A stretch of DNA of 64,000 nt from Pseudomonas sp. FP1742 (GCF_030687145.1 NZ_CP117460.1:6324001-6388000); one strand, 5' to 3'; numbered from the stretch's first letter, positions 1 to 8,577 are shown. A program made the numbers and translations. Notes: generated from the letters alone by a model not told the origin.

Positions 1-744
1 GTGCTGTTTGTAGAAATCTTCCAGGTTGCCGTAGTAGTACTGGGCGGTCAGGTCCTTGGTGATTTTGTAGTCGCCACCGCCATAGATGAACTTGTTGCTG
101 TCACGACCGGCAGCAGTGTGAGCGTTGGCCCCAGCAATCGACAGCTCTTCGTTGTTGCTGGAGTTACGACCCTTGGCGTGCTCGATCTGACCGCCGACCA
201 GTGTCAGGTCTTTGATTTCGTTCGAGGTGATCTGACCGCCCTGGAAGGTTTGCGGCAGCAGACGACCGTCGTTGGTCACAATCACCGGCAGTTTTGGCTG
301 CAGGGTGCCCAACTTCAGTTCGGTTTGGGAAATCTTGGCTTTGGCAGTCAGGCCCAGGCTGGAGAAATTATCAACCGCTTCGCCGTTGGACTCGCTTGGG
401 AAAACAGTGCCGCCGTAAGAAGTTGAAGTGGCGCCGTTAGTGCCACCGCCGGTGTCCAGACGCACGCCCAACAGGCCAATGGCATCGATACCGAAGCCGA
501 CAGTGCCTTGGGTGTAGCCGGAAGTGAAGCGCAGATCGAAGCCTTGGCCCCATTCTTCGTTCTTGCTTTGAACGCCGTTGGCCTTGACCTTGGCGGTACC
601 CGCGTCGGAGTCGCGGTTATCGGTGTTGATGTAGAAGTTACGCAGCCCCAATGTAGCCTTGCTGTCTTCGATGAAACCGGCGGCGCCTGCCTGCTGCGCC
701 AAAACCCCTACGGCCACAGCCAGGGCCAAGGTGGACTTGTTCAT
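1..744 (-). CDS. OprD-family outer membrane porin, partial (3' end outside window)
   Basis: The reverse strand gives 248 codons from ATG at 742-744 and runs off the left edge. The protein begins with a Sec signal peptide (MNKSTLALAV..., cleavage after about QQAGA) followed by GFIEDSKATLGLRNFY, the usual OprD mature start, and contains FTSGYTQGTVGFGIDAIGLL and LLPQTFQGGQITSNEI, both family hallmarks. Known OprD/OccD/OccK proteins are 18-strand barrels of about 420-450 residues taking up basic amino acids or carboxylates; the substrate here cannot be told. A good Shine-Dalgarno (AGGAG) sits 8-12 bases before the ATG. It follows a close paralogue (1143-2498) in the same orientation, and signal peptide and leader are almost the same in both. 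Confidence 0.93.
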   Translation of the reverse strand, partial: MNKSTLALAVAVGVLAQQAGAAGFIEDSKATLGLRNFYINTDNRDSDAGTAKVKANGVQSKNEEWGQGFDLRFTSGYTQGTVGFGIDAIGLLGVRLDTGGGTNGATSTSYGGTVFPSESNGEAVDNFSSLGLTAKAKISQTELKLGTLQPKLPVIVTNDGRLLPQTFQGGQITSNEIKDLTLVGGQIEHAKGRNSSNNEELSIAGANAHTAAGRDSNKFIYGGGDYKITKDLTAQYYYGNLEDFYKQH

Positions 745-1142
745 TGTTTCGCTCCTCTCGTTTCTAATTCTGGGTTCCTGGTCCTGGGTCGAGCGCCCGG
801 ATCCTGGGATGCGCAATTAACGCTGGTTGGTCAGGCCATCTTGATTTGGGTCGGCTTATAAACCAAAAAGATTTATATGCGGATTTTTTCATACCATTTA
901 GGTATATAAATCCACGCCGGAACACAAGGTATCGGCTCATGAACCAATTCCTTGACCTTCAAAATCGGGGTTGCTGAATCCGATACTCGTGTTGCTGCCA
1001 ATGAGTACCTGATGGCTTCATTTTATAGATTTAGGTAAAAAACAAAAAAGAATAAATAATCAACTTAAGATATTTTTTTGGAATATCAAAAAAAACGCAA
1101 AAAAAAGCCCCGCCAATAGGCGAGGCTCTTTTCTAATGGTTA
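745..1142. other. Intergenic region between the two oprD-type genes
   Basis: No gene seen. It holds the leader of the first porin (745 to about 830, similar to the leader of the second), then an AT-rich block (about 860-1100) that should carry the promoter of the first porin on the minus strand. Within it are an inverted repeat GATTTATAT (870-878) / ATATAAATC (904-912) and a nested ATACC-ATTTA-GGTAT palindrome (891-905), possible operator or hairpin. The terminator of the upstream porin lies at 1100-1126. Confidence 0.6.
1100..1126 (-). terminator. Rho-independent terminator of the second porin gene
   Basis: On the minus strand GCCTCGCC-TATT-GGCGGGGC forms an 8-bp stem (one G-U pair) followed directly by a run of eight T. 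It ends about 17 bases after the stop codon of the porin at 1143-2498, so the next porin needs its own promoter. Confidence 0.88.
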
Positions 1143-2498
1143 TTACAGGAAGCTGTAGGTGTAGTTGAAGATCAGACGGGTCTGGTCTTGGTCAGCGGTG
1201 CTGGTGTTACCACGATAGGTACCGTGACGCAGCGTCGTACCAAACCCTTTCAGCATGCCCGTTTGAATCACGTAATCCACGCGCGCGTCGGTCTCGTGCT
1301 CACTCAGGTCTTTACCCACACCGCTGGTTGCCTTGATGTTTTGGCCATTCAAGTAACCAATCGACGCTTTCAAACCTGGCACGCCCAGTGAAGCGAAGTC
1401 ATAGGAGTACTGACCGTACGTGGTGTTTTCACCGGCACGGATAAAGCTGCCCACGGTGGCGTCGGTGAACGAGTAGAAGCTGCCGCCGCCGGCACCTTCT
1501 GGACGACCGTTGTCATTGACAAGGCTGCCTTGGTTCAAGAAGACAAAACCGCCGTCATCGCTGACACGCTGATGCCCGAGCAGGAATGCGCTGCCACCCA
1601 AGGTATAGGTGAAGGTGGCGTTCCAGGTCTTGTTATCAACCACGCCCCTTTCCTTGGCGTAGCCACTGTTGTTGTTGAACTGGTAGCCGGCGTCGCCGTT
1701 CTTGCCGTCGGAGCTGCTGTCGAAATAACGAATATCGGTCTTGAATGACTGGTTGGGAGCAATCGGATAGACGTGCACCAGGCCGAGGAAGTTCTGCTTG
1801 TAGAAGTCTTCCAGATTCGCATAGTAGTACTGCAACGTAAGGTCTTTGGTGACCTTCCAGTCAGCACCGGCATACCGGAATTTGTTGCTGTCCTGAGTCG
1901 CGCCAGCCACCGACAGACCAGTGGAGTTAGAGGAGGCGCGACCCGACGCGTGCTCCAGTTGACCCAGGTTGAAGGTCACGTTGTCGATTTCTTTGGAGGT
2001 GATGGTGCCACCTTCGAAGGTCTGCGGCAGCACACGGCTGTCGTTCGCAATCAGGATCGGCAGGTTAGGTGCCAGAGCGCCACCCAAGTGGGCCTCGGTC
2101 TTCGAGAAACGCGCCTTGACGTTGGCATCCAGACGACTCCACTCGTCGGCCGATTCCTTACCATCGCTAGGGAAGAATGAGTTGTCATTACCGGTCGGGT
2201 GATGACCCTTGCCACCATCCAGATGGATACCGACCAACGCCTGGGCATCGATACCGAAACCAACGGTACCTTGGGTGAAGCCAGACAGGTAATCGAACTT
2301 TAGCCCCTCAGCGGTTTCGCGCTGTCTGTACTTGGCAAAAGCAGGACTAGTGCCACTCGGGGTATTACGCGTATCAGCGTCGTAATACATGGTCCGGGAA
2401 CTGACGGAAGCCTTGCTATCTTCGATGAAACCCGCAGCGCCTGCCTGCTGCGCCATAACCCCTAAGGTCACCGCCAGGGCCAAGGTGGACTTGTTCAT
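1143..2498 (-). CDS. OprD-family outer membrane porin
   Basis: Complete 451-residue porin. The start at 2498 (MNKSTLALAVTLGVMAQQAGA) was chosen over an upstream in-frame ATG at 2564 because it gives a clean signal peptide, matches its neighbour, and has an AGGAG ribosome site. The mature protein starts AGFIEDSKASVSSRTMYYD and carries FTQGTVGFGIDAQALVGIHL, RVLPQTFEGGTITSKEID and LEDFYKQNFLGLVHVYPI, all conserved in the OprD family, and has the usual family length. It is expected to form a substrate-specific outer-membrane channel; substrate unknown. It is a tandem paralogue of the partial porin at 1-744 and has its own terminator (1100-1126). Confidence 0.94.
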   Translation of the reverse strand: MNKSTLALAVTLGVMAQQAGAAGFIEDSKASVSSRTMYYDADTRNTPSGTSPAFAKYRQRETAEGLKFDYLSGFTQGTVGFGIDAQALVGIHLDGGKGHHPTGNDNSFFPSDGKESADEWSRLDANVKARFSKTEAHLGGALAPNLPILIANDSRVLPQTFEGGTITSKEIDNVTFNLGQLEHASGRASSNSTGLSVAGATQDSNKFRYAGADWKVTKDLTLQYYYANLEDFYKQNFLGLVHVYPIAPNQSFKTDIRYFDSSSDGKNGDAGYQFNNNSGYAKERGVVDNKTWNATFTYTLGGSAFLLGHQRVSDDGGFVFLNQGSLVNDNGRPEGAGGGSFYSFTDATVGSFIRAGENTTYGQYSYDFASLGVPGLKASIGYLNGQNIKATSGVGKDLSEHETDARVDYVIQTGMLKGFGTTLRHGTYRGNTSTADQDQTRLIFNYTYSFL

Positions 2499-3227
2499 TG
2501 TTTCGCTCCTCTCGTTTTCTAATTTTTGTGTTCTTTGGTCTTGGGTCGAATGCCCTGGATCCACAGATGCGCGATTAGCGCCAGACCGTGACTACCAAGT
2601 CAATCGTAACCATGTGTGTCTACGACCAAGGTCTAACGTCGAATATTGAGTCCCTGCCGGCGGCTCATCGAACCGGACATAACGGCATTGGCCCAAAAGC
2701 TAATTCCTAAAGGGTATTTATGAGCCTTTTTTTATTCCCATTGGCTTTGGCACATCCCGTACGCGTCAATCCCTATCGAAAAGGCGACGCCATCATGGCT
2801 AAACGCGCACTATCTAGTCAATTTGTTACAGTTTGTGTATCACCATTATTTTCTCCTTCCACTTAGGCGGCGACGCGGTCGGTGATCAAACCGGTGTCGA
2901 TCCCGGCAAAGCTCCTCAGGCTGATGGCGTTTTCGAGAGAACCATAGGCCAAAAAATCGATTGCCGTGATTTCAATAACAGTCTGGAAGTGGTCAGAGCG
3001 CCGCGCAGCGGACCACTGCGCTGCTCGATGGCTGCACGGCCAGGGCGATTGGCGAGACGGCGAAGTACGTGAAGGGGCAGGGGAAGGTAGAAACGGGGGT
3101 GCCGGATGATGCGCCGTATGTCAGCGCCCTGTAGAAGCGCAGCGTGCCCGCGAAGGCATCATCAAGGACAACCGATAAATCGAGTCCTCTGCTTCGCGGA
3201 CAAGCCTCACACCTACAGGTTCGGGGG
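2499..3227. other. 729-bp interval without a recognisable gene; possible gene remnants
   Basis: The first part (2499 to about 2590) is the porin leader. The rest has no convincing coding sequence. Two fragments look like debris: on the plus strand a stop-free stretch from about 2984 to the stop at 3132-3134 ending ETGVPDDAPYVSAL, without a start codon; on the minus strand a frame ending at 2863-2865 (GIDTGLITDRVAA then stop) with no clear start. A degenerate REP-like half (CTTCGCGGACAAGCCTC...) is at about 3190-3215. I do not recognise either fragment and they overlap each other, so at most one was ever coding. Confidence 0.5.
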
Positions 3228-4526
3228 TCAGAGGGCTTTTTCGAAGATCTTCGAATTACGCTGATAGTTGTAAAGCGACGCCCGCGCCGACGGCAGGCGA
3301 TCGACGCTGCTCGGCACGAAACCCCGCTCACGGAACCAGTGGGCGGTCCGGGTGGTGAGCACGAACAAGGTTTTCAGGCCCTGCGCCCGGGCGCGGGTTT
3401 CGATGCGTTCCAGCAATTCATCGCCGCGACCGCCATGGCGGTACTCCGGGTTCACCGCCAGACACGCCAACTCCCCCGCATCCGAATCGGCAATCTGATA
3501 CAGCGCCGCGCAGGCGATGATCATGCCCTCACGTTCAACCACGCTGAACTGCTCGATCTCGCGCTCCAGTACCTCGCGGGAACGACGCACCAGAATGCCC
3601 TGCTCTTCCAGCGGGCTGATCAAGTCCAGCAAACCGCCGACGTCCTCGATGGCCGCCTCGCGCACCACTTCAAATTGCTCCTGGGCCACCAGCGTACCGC
3701 CACCGTCACGGGTGAACAGTTCGGTCAGCAGCGCGCCGTCTTCGGCGTAGCTGACGATATGACTGCGCGCCACCCCACCCCGGCACGCTTCAGCGGCTGC
3801 GTCCAGCAGCTCGGCCTGATAGTTGCTGCCCAGACGTTGCAGGTGCGCCGGCACCTGTTGCGGACGCAGTTCGCGAACCAGACGACCATTTTCATCCAGC
3901 AGTCCGAGATCGGCGCCGAACAGCAGCAGTTTGTCTGCCCCCAGATCGATGGCCGCTCGGGTGGCGACGTCTTCGCACGCGAGGTTGAAGATCTCGCCGG
4001 TCGGCGAATAACCCAATGGCGACAACAGCACGATGGAGCGTTCGTCCAACAGGCGATTGATGCCCTTGCGGTCGACACGGCGCACTTCGCCGGTGTGGTG
4101 ATAGTCGACGCCTTCGAGCACGCCAATCGGCCGCGCAGTGACCAGATTGCCGCTGGCCACCCGCAGACGCGAGCCTTGCATCGGCGACGAGGCCATGTCC
4201 ATGGACAACCGCGCTTCGATGGCGATGCGCAGTTGACCAACCGCATCGATCACGCACTCCAGGGTCGCCGCATCGGTGATGCGCATGCCGTGGTGGTAGT
4301 GCGGGGTCAGGCCGCGAGCAGCGAGGCGTGTTTCAATTTGCGGACGCGAACCGTGAACCAGCACCAGTCGCACGCCCAGGCTGTGCAGCAGCACCAGGTC
4401 GTGGACGATATTGCCGAAGTTCGGGTGCTCCACGCCGTCGCCGGGCAGCATGACGACGAAAGTGCAATCGCGGTGGGCGTTGATGTAAGGCGAAGCGTGA
4501 CGAAGCCAATTGACGTATTCGGGCAT
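3228..4526 (-). CDS. argA: Amino-acid N-acetyltransferase (N-acetylglutamate synthase)
   Basis: 432 residues, the normal length of ArgA. It transfers an acetyl group from acetyl-CoA to glutamate, the first step of arginine synthesis, in the cytoplasm. The N-terminal two thirds is an amino-acid-kinase fold (VLVHGSRPQIETRLAARG near residue 57; LLSPLGYSPTGEIFNL), which in this family binds arginine rather than ATP. The C-terminal 150 residues are a GNAT acetyltransferase with the CoA loop (RHGGRGDELLERIE) and HWFRERGF. The start at 4526 (MPEYVNWLRHASPYI) is typical. It is adjacent to argE, as in P. aeruginosa, though 266 bases and a REPIN element separate them. Confidence 0.97.
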   Translation of the reverse strand: MPEYVNWLRHASPYINAHRDCTFVVMLPGDGVEHPNFGNIVHDLVLLHSLGVRLVLVHGSRPQIETRLAARGLTPHYHHGMRITDAATLECVIDAVGQLRIAIEARLSMDMASSPMQGSRLRVASGNLVTARPIGVLEGVDYHHTGEVRRVDRKGINRLLDERSIVLLSPLGYSPTGEIFNLACEDVATRAAIDLGADKLLLFGADLGLLDENGRLVRELRPQQVPAHLQRLGSNYQAELLDAAAEACRGGVARSHIVSYAEDGALLTELFTRDGGGTLVAQEQFEVVREAAIEDVGGLLDLISPLEEQGILVRRSREVLEREIEQFSVVEREGMIIACAALYQIADSDAGELACLAVNPEYRHGGRGDELLERIETRARAQGLKTLFVLTTRTAHWFRERGFVPSSVDRLPSARASLYNYQRNSKIFEKAL

Positions 4527-4670
4527 GAACCTGGGCCTGTAATAAATAGCAGCCGAAAAAAGAGTAACGCAGTAAACGCACAGCGGGCTGATGGTTATCG
4601 TCGGAACAGGCTTGGCGACACGCGCGCTCTCCTCATAAGTACGGGTTGTGACACGGGCAATTTATACGGT

Positions 4671-4812
4671 CAGTCAGCCAAAACACAGAACCTGTGGGAG
4701 CGGGCTTGCTCGCGAAGGCGTCAGGTCAGTCGACATCGATGTTGAATGTGCCGACCTCTTCGCGAGCAAGCCCGCTCCCACGTGGGTTGTGCTCAACTGA
4801 CTGGCATCGCCG
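4671..4812. repeat. REPIN element with degenerate terminal inverted repeats, overlapping the 3' end of argE
   Basis: Two facing copies of GTGGGAGCGGGCTTGCTCGCGAA (4694-4716 and reverse at 4759-4781) surround a short spacer. Outside them are GGTCAGTCAGCC (left) and GTGCTCAACTGACTGGCATC (right), which match the terminal repeats of the better preserved element at 61824-61967. The right terminal repeat runs into argE: the argE stop codon (4793-4795) and final codons lie in it. No flanking direct repeat is visible here. Boundaries are approximate. Confidence 0.75.
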
Positions 4813-5962
4813 TTTTGGCCGGTGTCAGGCAGTAATGTTCGATCAATTGACGTAATAGATGCACGGTAGGCTGCAAACGTGACATTTCGAGGTATTCCCC
4901 CGGTTGGTGGGCGCAGGCGATGTCTCCGGGGCCCAATACCAGTGTTTCACAGCCAAGGCGCTGAAGATAAGGCGCTTCTGTGCCGAATGCCACTGCTTCG
5001 GCGCGATGGCCGGTGAGCTTTTCGGCGATCCTCACCAATTCCGAGTCCTCGGCCTGCTCGAACGGCGGCACTTCGGGGAACAATGGCGCGTAATCGATCT
5101 TCACCTTATGTCGTTCGGCAATCGGGTTGAGCTTCTGCACAATCGCCGCGCGCAGGGCTTTGGGGTCCATGCCCGGCAGCGGGCGCAAGTCAAACTCCAG
5201 AGAGCACTGCCCGCAGATGCGGTTGGGGTTATCGCCACCGTGAATGCAGCCGAAATTCATCGTCGGTTGTGGCACGCTGAACTGTGGATTACGAAATTCC
5301 CGTTGCCACGCCAGTCGCAAGCCGCGCAGTTCGCCAATGGCATCATGCATGGCTTCGAGGGCGCTATGGCCCAGGCTCGGGTCCGAGGAATGGCCGCTCT
5401 GACCGAGGATGTCGATGCGCTCCATCATCACGCCTTTGTGCAAGCGGATCGGCTTCAACCCTGTCGGCTCGCCAATCACCGCCGCGCGACCTAGTGGCCG
5501 CCCGGCTTCGGCCAAGGCACGCGCACCCGACATCGAGCTTTCTTCATCGCAGGTCGCAAGAATCAGCAAGGGTTGCTTGAATGGTTGGTCGAGCAAGGGT
5601 TTGACGGCTTCGATCGCCAGGGCGAAAAAGCCCTTCATGTCGCAACTGCCCAGGCCGACCCAGCGGCCGTCCACCTCCGTCAGTTTCAGCGGGTCGGTCT
5701 GCCACAGCGCCGCGTCGTACGGCACCGTATCGCTGTGACCGGCCAGCACCAGGCCGCCGGGGCCGGAGCCGAAACTGGCCAGCAGGTTGAATTTGCCGGG
5801 GCTGACCTGCTGGATGTCGCAGGCAAAACCCAGCTCCCCGAGCCATGTCGCCAGCAAGTCGATGACCGGACGATTGGTTTGATCCAGGTTCGGTTGGGTG
5901 CAACTGACAGACGGCGCGGCGATCAGCGCAGCGAACTGATCTCTCATGGACGGCAAAGGCAT
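4793..5962 (-). CDS. argE: Acetylornithine deacetylase
   Basis: 389 residues, M20 metallopeptidase family. It hydrolyses N-acetyl-L-ornithine to ornithine and acetate in arginine synthesis. Metal and catalytic residues are visible: LAGHSDTVPYD (His76, Asp78), GLGSCDMKG (bridging Asp108) and the catalytic pair Glu140-Glu141 in TCDEES. The dimerisation domain (LRGLRLAWQREFRNPQFS onward) follows. ATG at 5947 (MRDQFAALIAAPSVS) is an alternative start five codons later. The last residues, AMPVS-stop, are encoded by the terminal repeat of a REPIN element (4671-4812), so the native C-terminus was probably different. Pseudomonas also makes ornithine by the ArgJ route, so this gene may be partly redundant. 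Confidence 0.95.
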   Translation of the reverse strand: MPLPSMRDQFAALIAAPSVSCTQPNLDQTNRPVIDLLATWLGELGFACDIQQVSPGKFNLLASFGSGPGGLVLAGHSDTVPYDAALWQTDPLKLTEVDGRWVGLGSCDMKGFFALAIEAVKPLLDQPFKQPLLILATCDEESSMSGARALAEAGRPLGRAAVIGEPTGLKPIRLHKGVMMERIDILGQSGHSSDPSLGHSALEAMHDAIGELRGLRLAWQREFRNPQFSVPQPTMNFGCIHGGDNPNRICGQCSLEFDLRPLPGMDPKALRAAIVQKLNPIAERHKVKIDYAPLFPEVPPFEQAEDSELVRIAEKLTGHRAEAVAFGTEAPYLQRLGCETLVLGPGDIACAHQPGEYLEMSRLQPTVHLLRQLIEHYCLTPAKTAMPVS

Positions 5963-6119
5963 CGCTGACTCCCAACTCCCGAATTGAAGTCCATCATAGA
6001 GCCATCCGGCGACAGGAATAAACCGCTACGGCGCGTAGGACGGATCAGTCCTGTACACTGCACGACCTTGGCAGCCACCATTCCCCCCGGCTGCGCTCCC
6101 GATCCTGGATTTTCCGGCC

Positions 6120-7487
6120 ATGCAGAAAGAAACCGAAATCAAACTCCGCGTCAGCCGCGAAACCCTCGCCGCCTTGCGCGAGCACCCGTTACTGAAAAAA
6201 CGCAACAAAAGTGGCTGGGAACGCCGTGAGTTGATGAACCAGTACTTCGACACGCCCGAGCGCGACCTGGCCCGCGCCAAGGTGGCCCTGCGCCTGCGCC
6301 GCGACGGCGAAGAAGTGATTCAGACCCTCAAGACCCGTGGCCAGAGCGTCGCCGGCCTGTCCGAGCGTCACGAGTACGACTGGCCCCTGTCCAAAGCCAA
6401 ACTCGACGTGAAAAAACTCGACGGCGAATGCTGGCCCGAAGAGTTGGCCGAGCTGGACAAGAAAACCCTGAAAGCCATCTTCACCACCGATTTCGTTCGC
6501 GAACGCGCGGAAATCGCCTGGGGCCGTGGCAAGACCAAAGTGGTCATCGAAGCCGCGCTGGACCTGGGCCACGTGGTGGTCGGCAAGCAGAAAGAAGAAA
6601 TCTGCGAGCTGGAACTGGAGCTGCGCGAAGGCGAACCGGCCGCGCTGCTGGAACTGGCCGCCGAACTGGCTGCGACCCTGCCGCTGATGCCATGCGACAT
6701 CAGCAAGGCCGAGCGCGGTTATCGCCTGTTCGACGCCAACAGCTACTCGCTGAGCTTGCCGGCGCCGCAGATCACCGCCGAAATGCCACTGGACGATGCA
6801 TTCGCCGCCCTGTGCTGGCATTTGTTGAGCAGCAGCCAGCGCCTGGCCGAGCAATATCGCTTCAATGGCCACTGGCGCCTGCTGCAGGACTGGGTCGAAA
6901 ACCTCGCGGAAATGCGCGCGCTGATCAGCAGCCTCGGTCAGGCCGCACCGCGTCAGTCGACTCACGATCTGCGAGTCGCGCTGGATGCCCTGCTGGAAGA
7001 CTGGCGCCCACTGGTACAAGCCGGCCTGGACGACGAAGACGTGCGCAAAGCCGCGCCGGAGCAATTCCTCGAAGAGCTGGAAGATCCGCGTTGGGGCCTG
7101 TTCTCGCTGAACACCTCGCGCTGGCTGCTGGCCCGTGCCTGGGCTGCCGATCGCAACGTCCGCGGCAATCGTCAGGGTGCTGCGCAACTGGGTAGCTGGC
7201 TGCCACGCCTGCTGGGCGAAGAAGCCAACTCGCTGCAATTACAGCGTTACCAGCAACAGCCGGAAGACCTGGCCGAGCAACTGCCGCGCATCGAGCGCAT
7301 CCAGGCCTGGCTGCATCATGCCCGTGGCGTGCTGGACATCCCGGAGATGGATCGCCTGTACGGTGAGCTGAAACAGCTTGCCCTGCTGGCTAACGAGCCG
7401 ATCACCGATGAGTCGCTGGATGCGCGTAAGCAGCAGGCGATTGCGGTGTATCAGAATCGTGCCTGGAAGACCCTGCTGCGCCTGTAA
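6120..7487 (+). CDS. CYTH and CHAD domain protein (inorganic triphosphatase family)
   Basis: 455 residues. Residues 1 to about 205 are a CYTH domain: the diagnostic ETEIKL (ExExK motif, residues 4-8), QYFDTPERDLARAKVALRLRR and the final acidic ELELELREGE strand are all present, which place metal and triphosphate in a tunnel. The remainder is a helical CHAD domain (HDLRVALDALLEDWRPL, conserved-histidine helices) expected to bind phosphate polymers. The E. coli relative YgiF is an inorganic triphosphatase. The presence of polyphosphate genes ppx and ppk in the same window is suggestive but not close. Start at 6120 is the only reasonable ATG. A REPIN follows the stop. Confidence 0.9.
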   Translation: MQKETEIKLRVSRETLAALREHPLLKKRNKSGWERRELMNQYFDTPERDLARAKVALRLRRDGEEVIQTLKTRGQSVAGLSERHEYDWPLSKAKLDVKKLDGECWPEELAELDKKTLKAIFTTDFVRERAEIAWGRGKTKVVIEAALDLGHVVVGKQKEEICELELELREGEPAALLELAAELAATLPLMPCDISKAERGYRLFDANSYSLSLPAPQITAEMPLDDAFAALCWHLLSSSQRLAEQYRFNGHWRLLQDWVENLAEMRALISSLGQAAPRQSTHDLRVALDALLEDWRPLVQAGLDDEDVRKAAPEQFLEELEDPRWGLFSLNTSRWLLARAWAADRNVRGNRQGAAQLGSWLPRLLGEEANSLQLQRYQQQPEDLAEQLPRIERIQAWLHHARGVLDIPEMDRLYGELKQLALLANEPITDESLDARKQQAIAVYQNRAWKTLLRL

Positions 7488-7492
7488 CACCC

Positions 7493-7624
7493 TGTGGCGA
7501 GGGGGCTTGCCCCCGTTGGAGACCGAAGGACTCCCAAAACCAGCCAGCGCGGTGCATCAGGCATAACGTGTTGGCTGGATTACGACTGCTTCGCAGCCGA
7601 ACGGGGGCAAGCCCCCTCGCCACA
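7493..7624. repeat. REPIN of the GGCGAGGGGGCTTGCCCCC family
   Basis: TGTGGCGAGGGGGCTTGCCCCCGTT-type arm at 7493-7516 faces its reverse complement ending at 7624. The inner right part (7582-7624) is repeated with one mismatch in reverse orientation at 48007-48049, showing that the units share more than the palindrome. It lies between two convergent genes and may act as a transcription end or messenger-stabilising hairpin. Confidence 0.85.
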
Positions 7625-7641
7625 AAGGCCTTCGAACATCA

Positions 7642-8112
7642 TCAGCGCAACACCGGTAAACTCGTGGTGGATTTGATTTCCGACAACGCCACGATCGAGT
7701 TGACCTCCTGAATCCCCGGCACCATCGACAGCTTCTCGAAGAAGAAGCGTTCATAAGCCTCGATGTCCGCCGTGACGATCCGCAGCAAGAAATCCACCGA
7801 CCCCATCAGTACATAACATTCCAGCACTTCGGGAAAACCGCGAATCGACTCGGTGAACTCAGTGAAGTTCGAACGTCCGTGGGCGTTGAGTTTGATCTCG
7901 GCGAAGATCTGCGTGTTCAGGCCGATTTTCTTGCGGTCAAGCAACGTCACCTGACCACGAATGATCCCCTCCTCCTTCATCCGCTGGATCCGCCGCCAGC
8001 AGGGCGACTGCGAAAGCCCCACCTGCTCGGCGATCTGCGCGCTGGAGAGCGAAGCGTCCTCTTGCAGCAACGCGAGAATCTTGCGGTCGTAGCCATCCAG
8101 CTCGCTGTGCAT
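7642..8112 (-). CDS. Lrp/AsnC-family transcriptional regulator
   Basis: 156 residues from ATG at 8112 (MHSELDGYDRKILALLQED). The longer frame to 8175 was rejected since the family starts about ten residues before the first helix. N-terminal winged helix-turn-helix: SSAQIAEQVGLSQSPCWRRIQRMKEEGII; C-terminal RAM ligand-binding domain: VLECYVLMGSVDFLLRIVTADIEAYERFF. Such proteins form octamers and respond to amino acids, commonly regulating the neighbouring divergent gene. Here the divergent gene is the small protein at 8239. The target cannot be named from sequence alone. Confidence 0.93.
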   Translation of the reverse strand: MHSELDGYDRKILALLQEDASLSSAQIAEQVGLSQSPCWRRIQRMKEEGIIRGQVTLLDRKKIGLNTQIFAEIKLNAHGRSNFTEFTESIRGFPEVLECYVLMGSVDFLLRIVTADIEAYERFFFEKLSMVPGIQEVNSIVALSEIKSTTSLPVLR

Positions 8113-8238
8113 AGAAAAACCTGAAATTAATATGATCTTGAATTGATCGATTCGATAAATCGTCAACAAAGCCAATCATAGATAAGAAATGCCCCGCACC
8201 GAATGTAAAAATTCCTCCAATGATTTTGGAGCCCGACC

Positions 8239-8577
8239 ATGCCGCCCCTTGAAGCCGTAAACACCCTGCCCGCCCGCGCCGATGTCTGGAACGTCAGCAA
8301 CGCCCACTGCCGCGTTCACTATCAACTGCTGGCCGAGGCCGAGCCGGATCTGCTGTGCCGCGCGCTCAACCTGTTCGCCTTGCAGTTTCTGACGCCACAG
8401 CAGGTCAACATGCGGCGCCTGGACGATCTGCTGTCGATCGACATCGTCATGGACGGCCTGAGCTGGCACCGCGCCCAGGTGATCGCGGAAAAACTGCGTA
8501 ACCTGATCAGCGTCTGCTCGGTGAATCTGCAAGCGGCTGATTCTGTGTGGGCGGAGACCGCTCAGGCAGCTGGCTGA
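8239..8577 (+). CDS. Small hypothetical protein, ACT-like fold possible
   Basis: 112 residues, not confidently recognised. The body (CRVHYQLLAEAEPDLLCRALNL ... MDGLSWHRAQVIAEKLRNLI) reads as strand-helix-strand-strand-helix-strand, ending in ISVCSVNLQ, the pattern of an ACT/RAM-type small-molecule-binding domain, with no catalytic motif or signal peptide. It is divergent from an Lrp-family regulator (126 bases between starts), so the two may be co-regulated. P. aeruginosa has small unassigned genes around the same place. Codon use is like the neighbours. Confidence 0.75.
   Translation: MPPLEAVNTLPARADVWNVSNAHCRVHYQLLAEAEPDLLCRALNLFALQFLTPQQVNMRRLDDLLSIDIVMDGLSWHRAQVIAEKLRNLISVCSVNLQAADSVWAETAQAAG

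Noticed and set aside
3144..4745. Long plus-strand open frame (533 codons) opposite argA
   Set aside because: It is the antisense of argA; the codon-position GC bias and protein family evidence support argA only. Many such long antisense frames exist in this GC-rich DNA.
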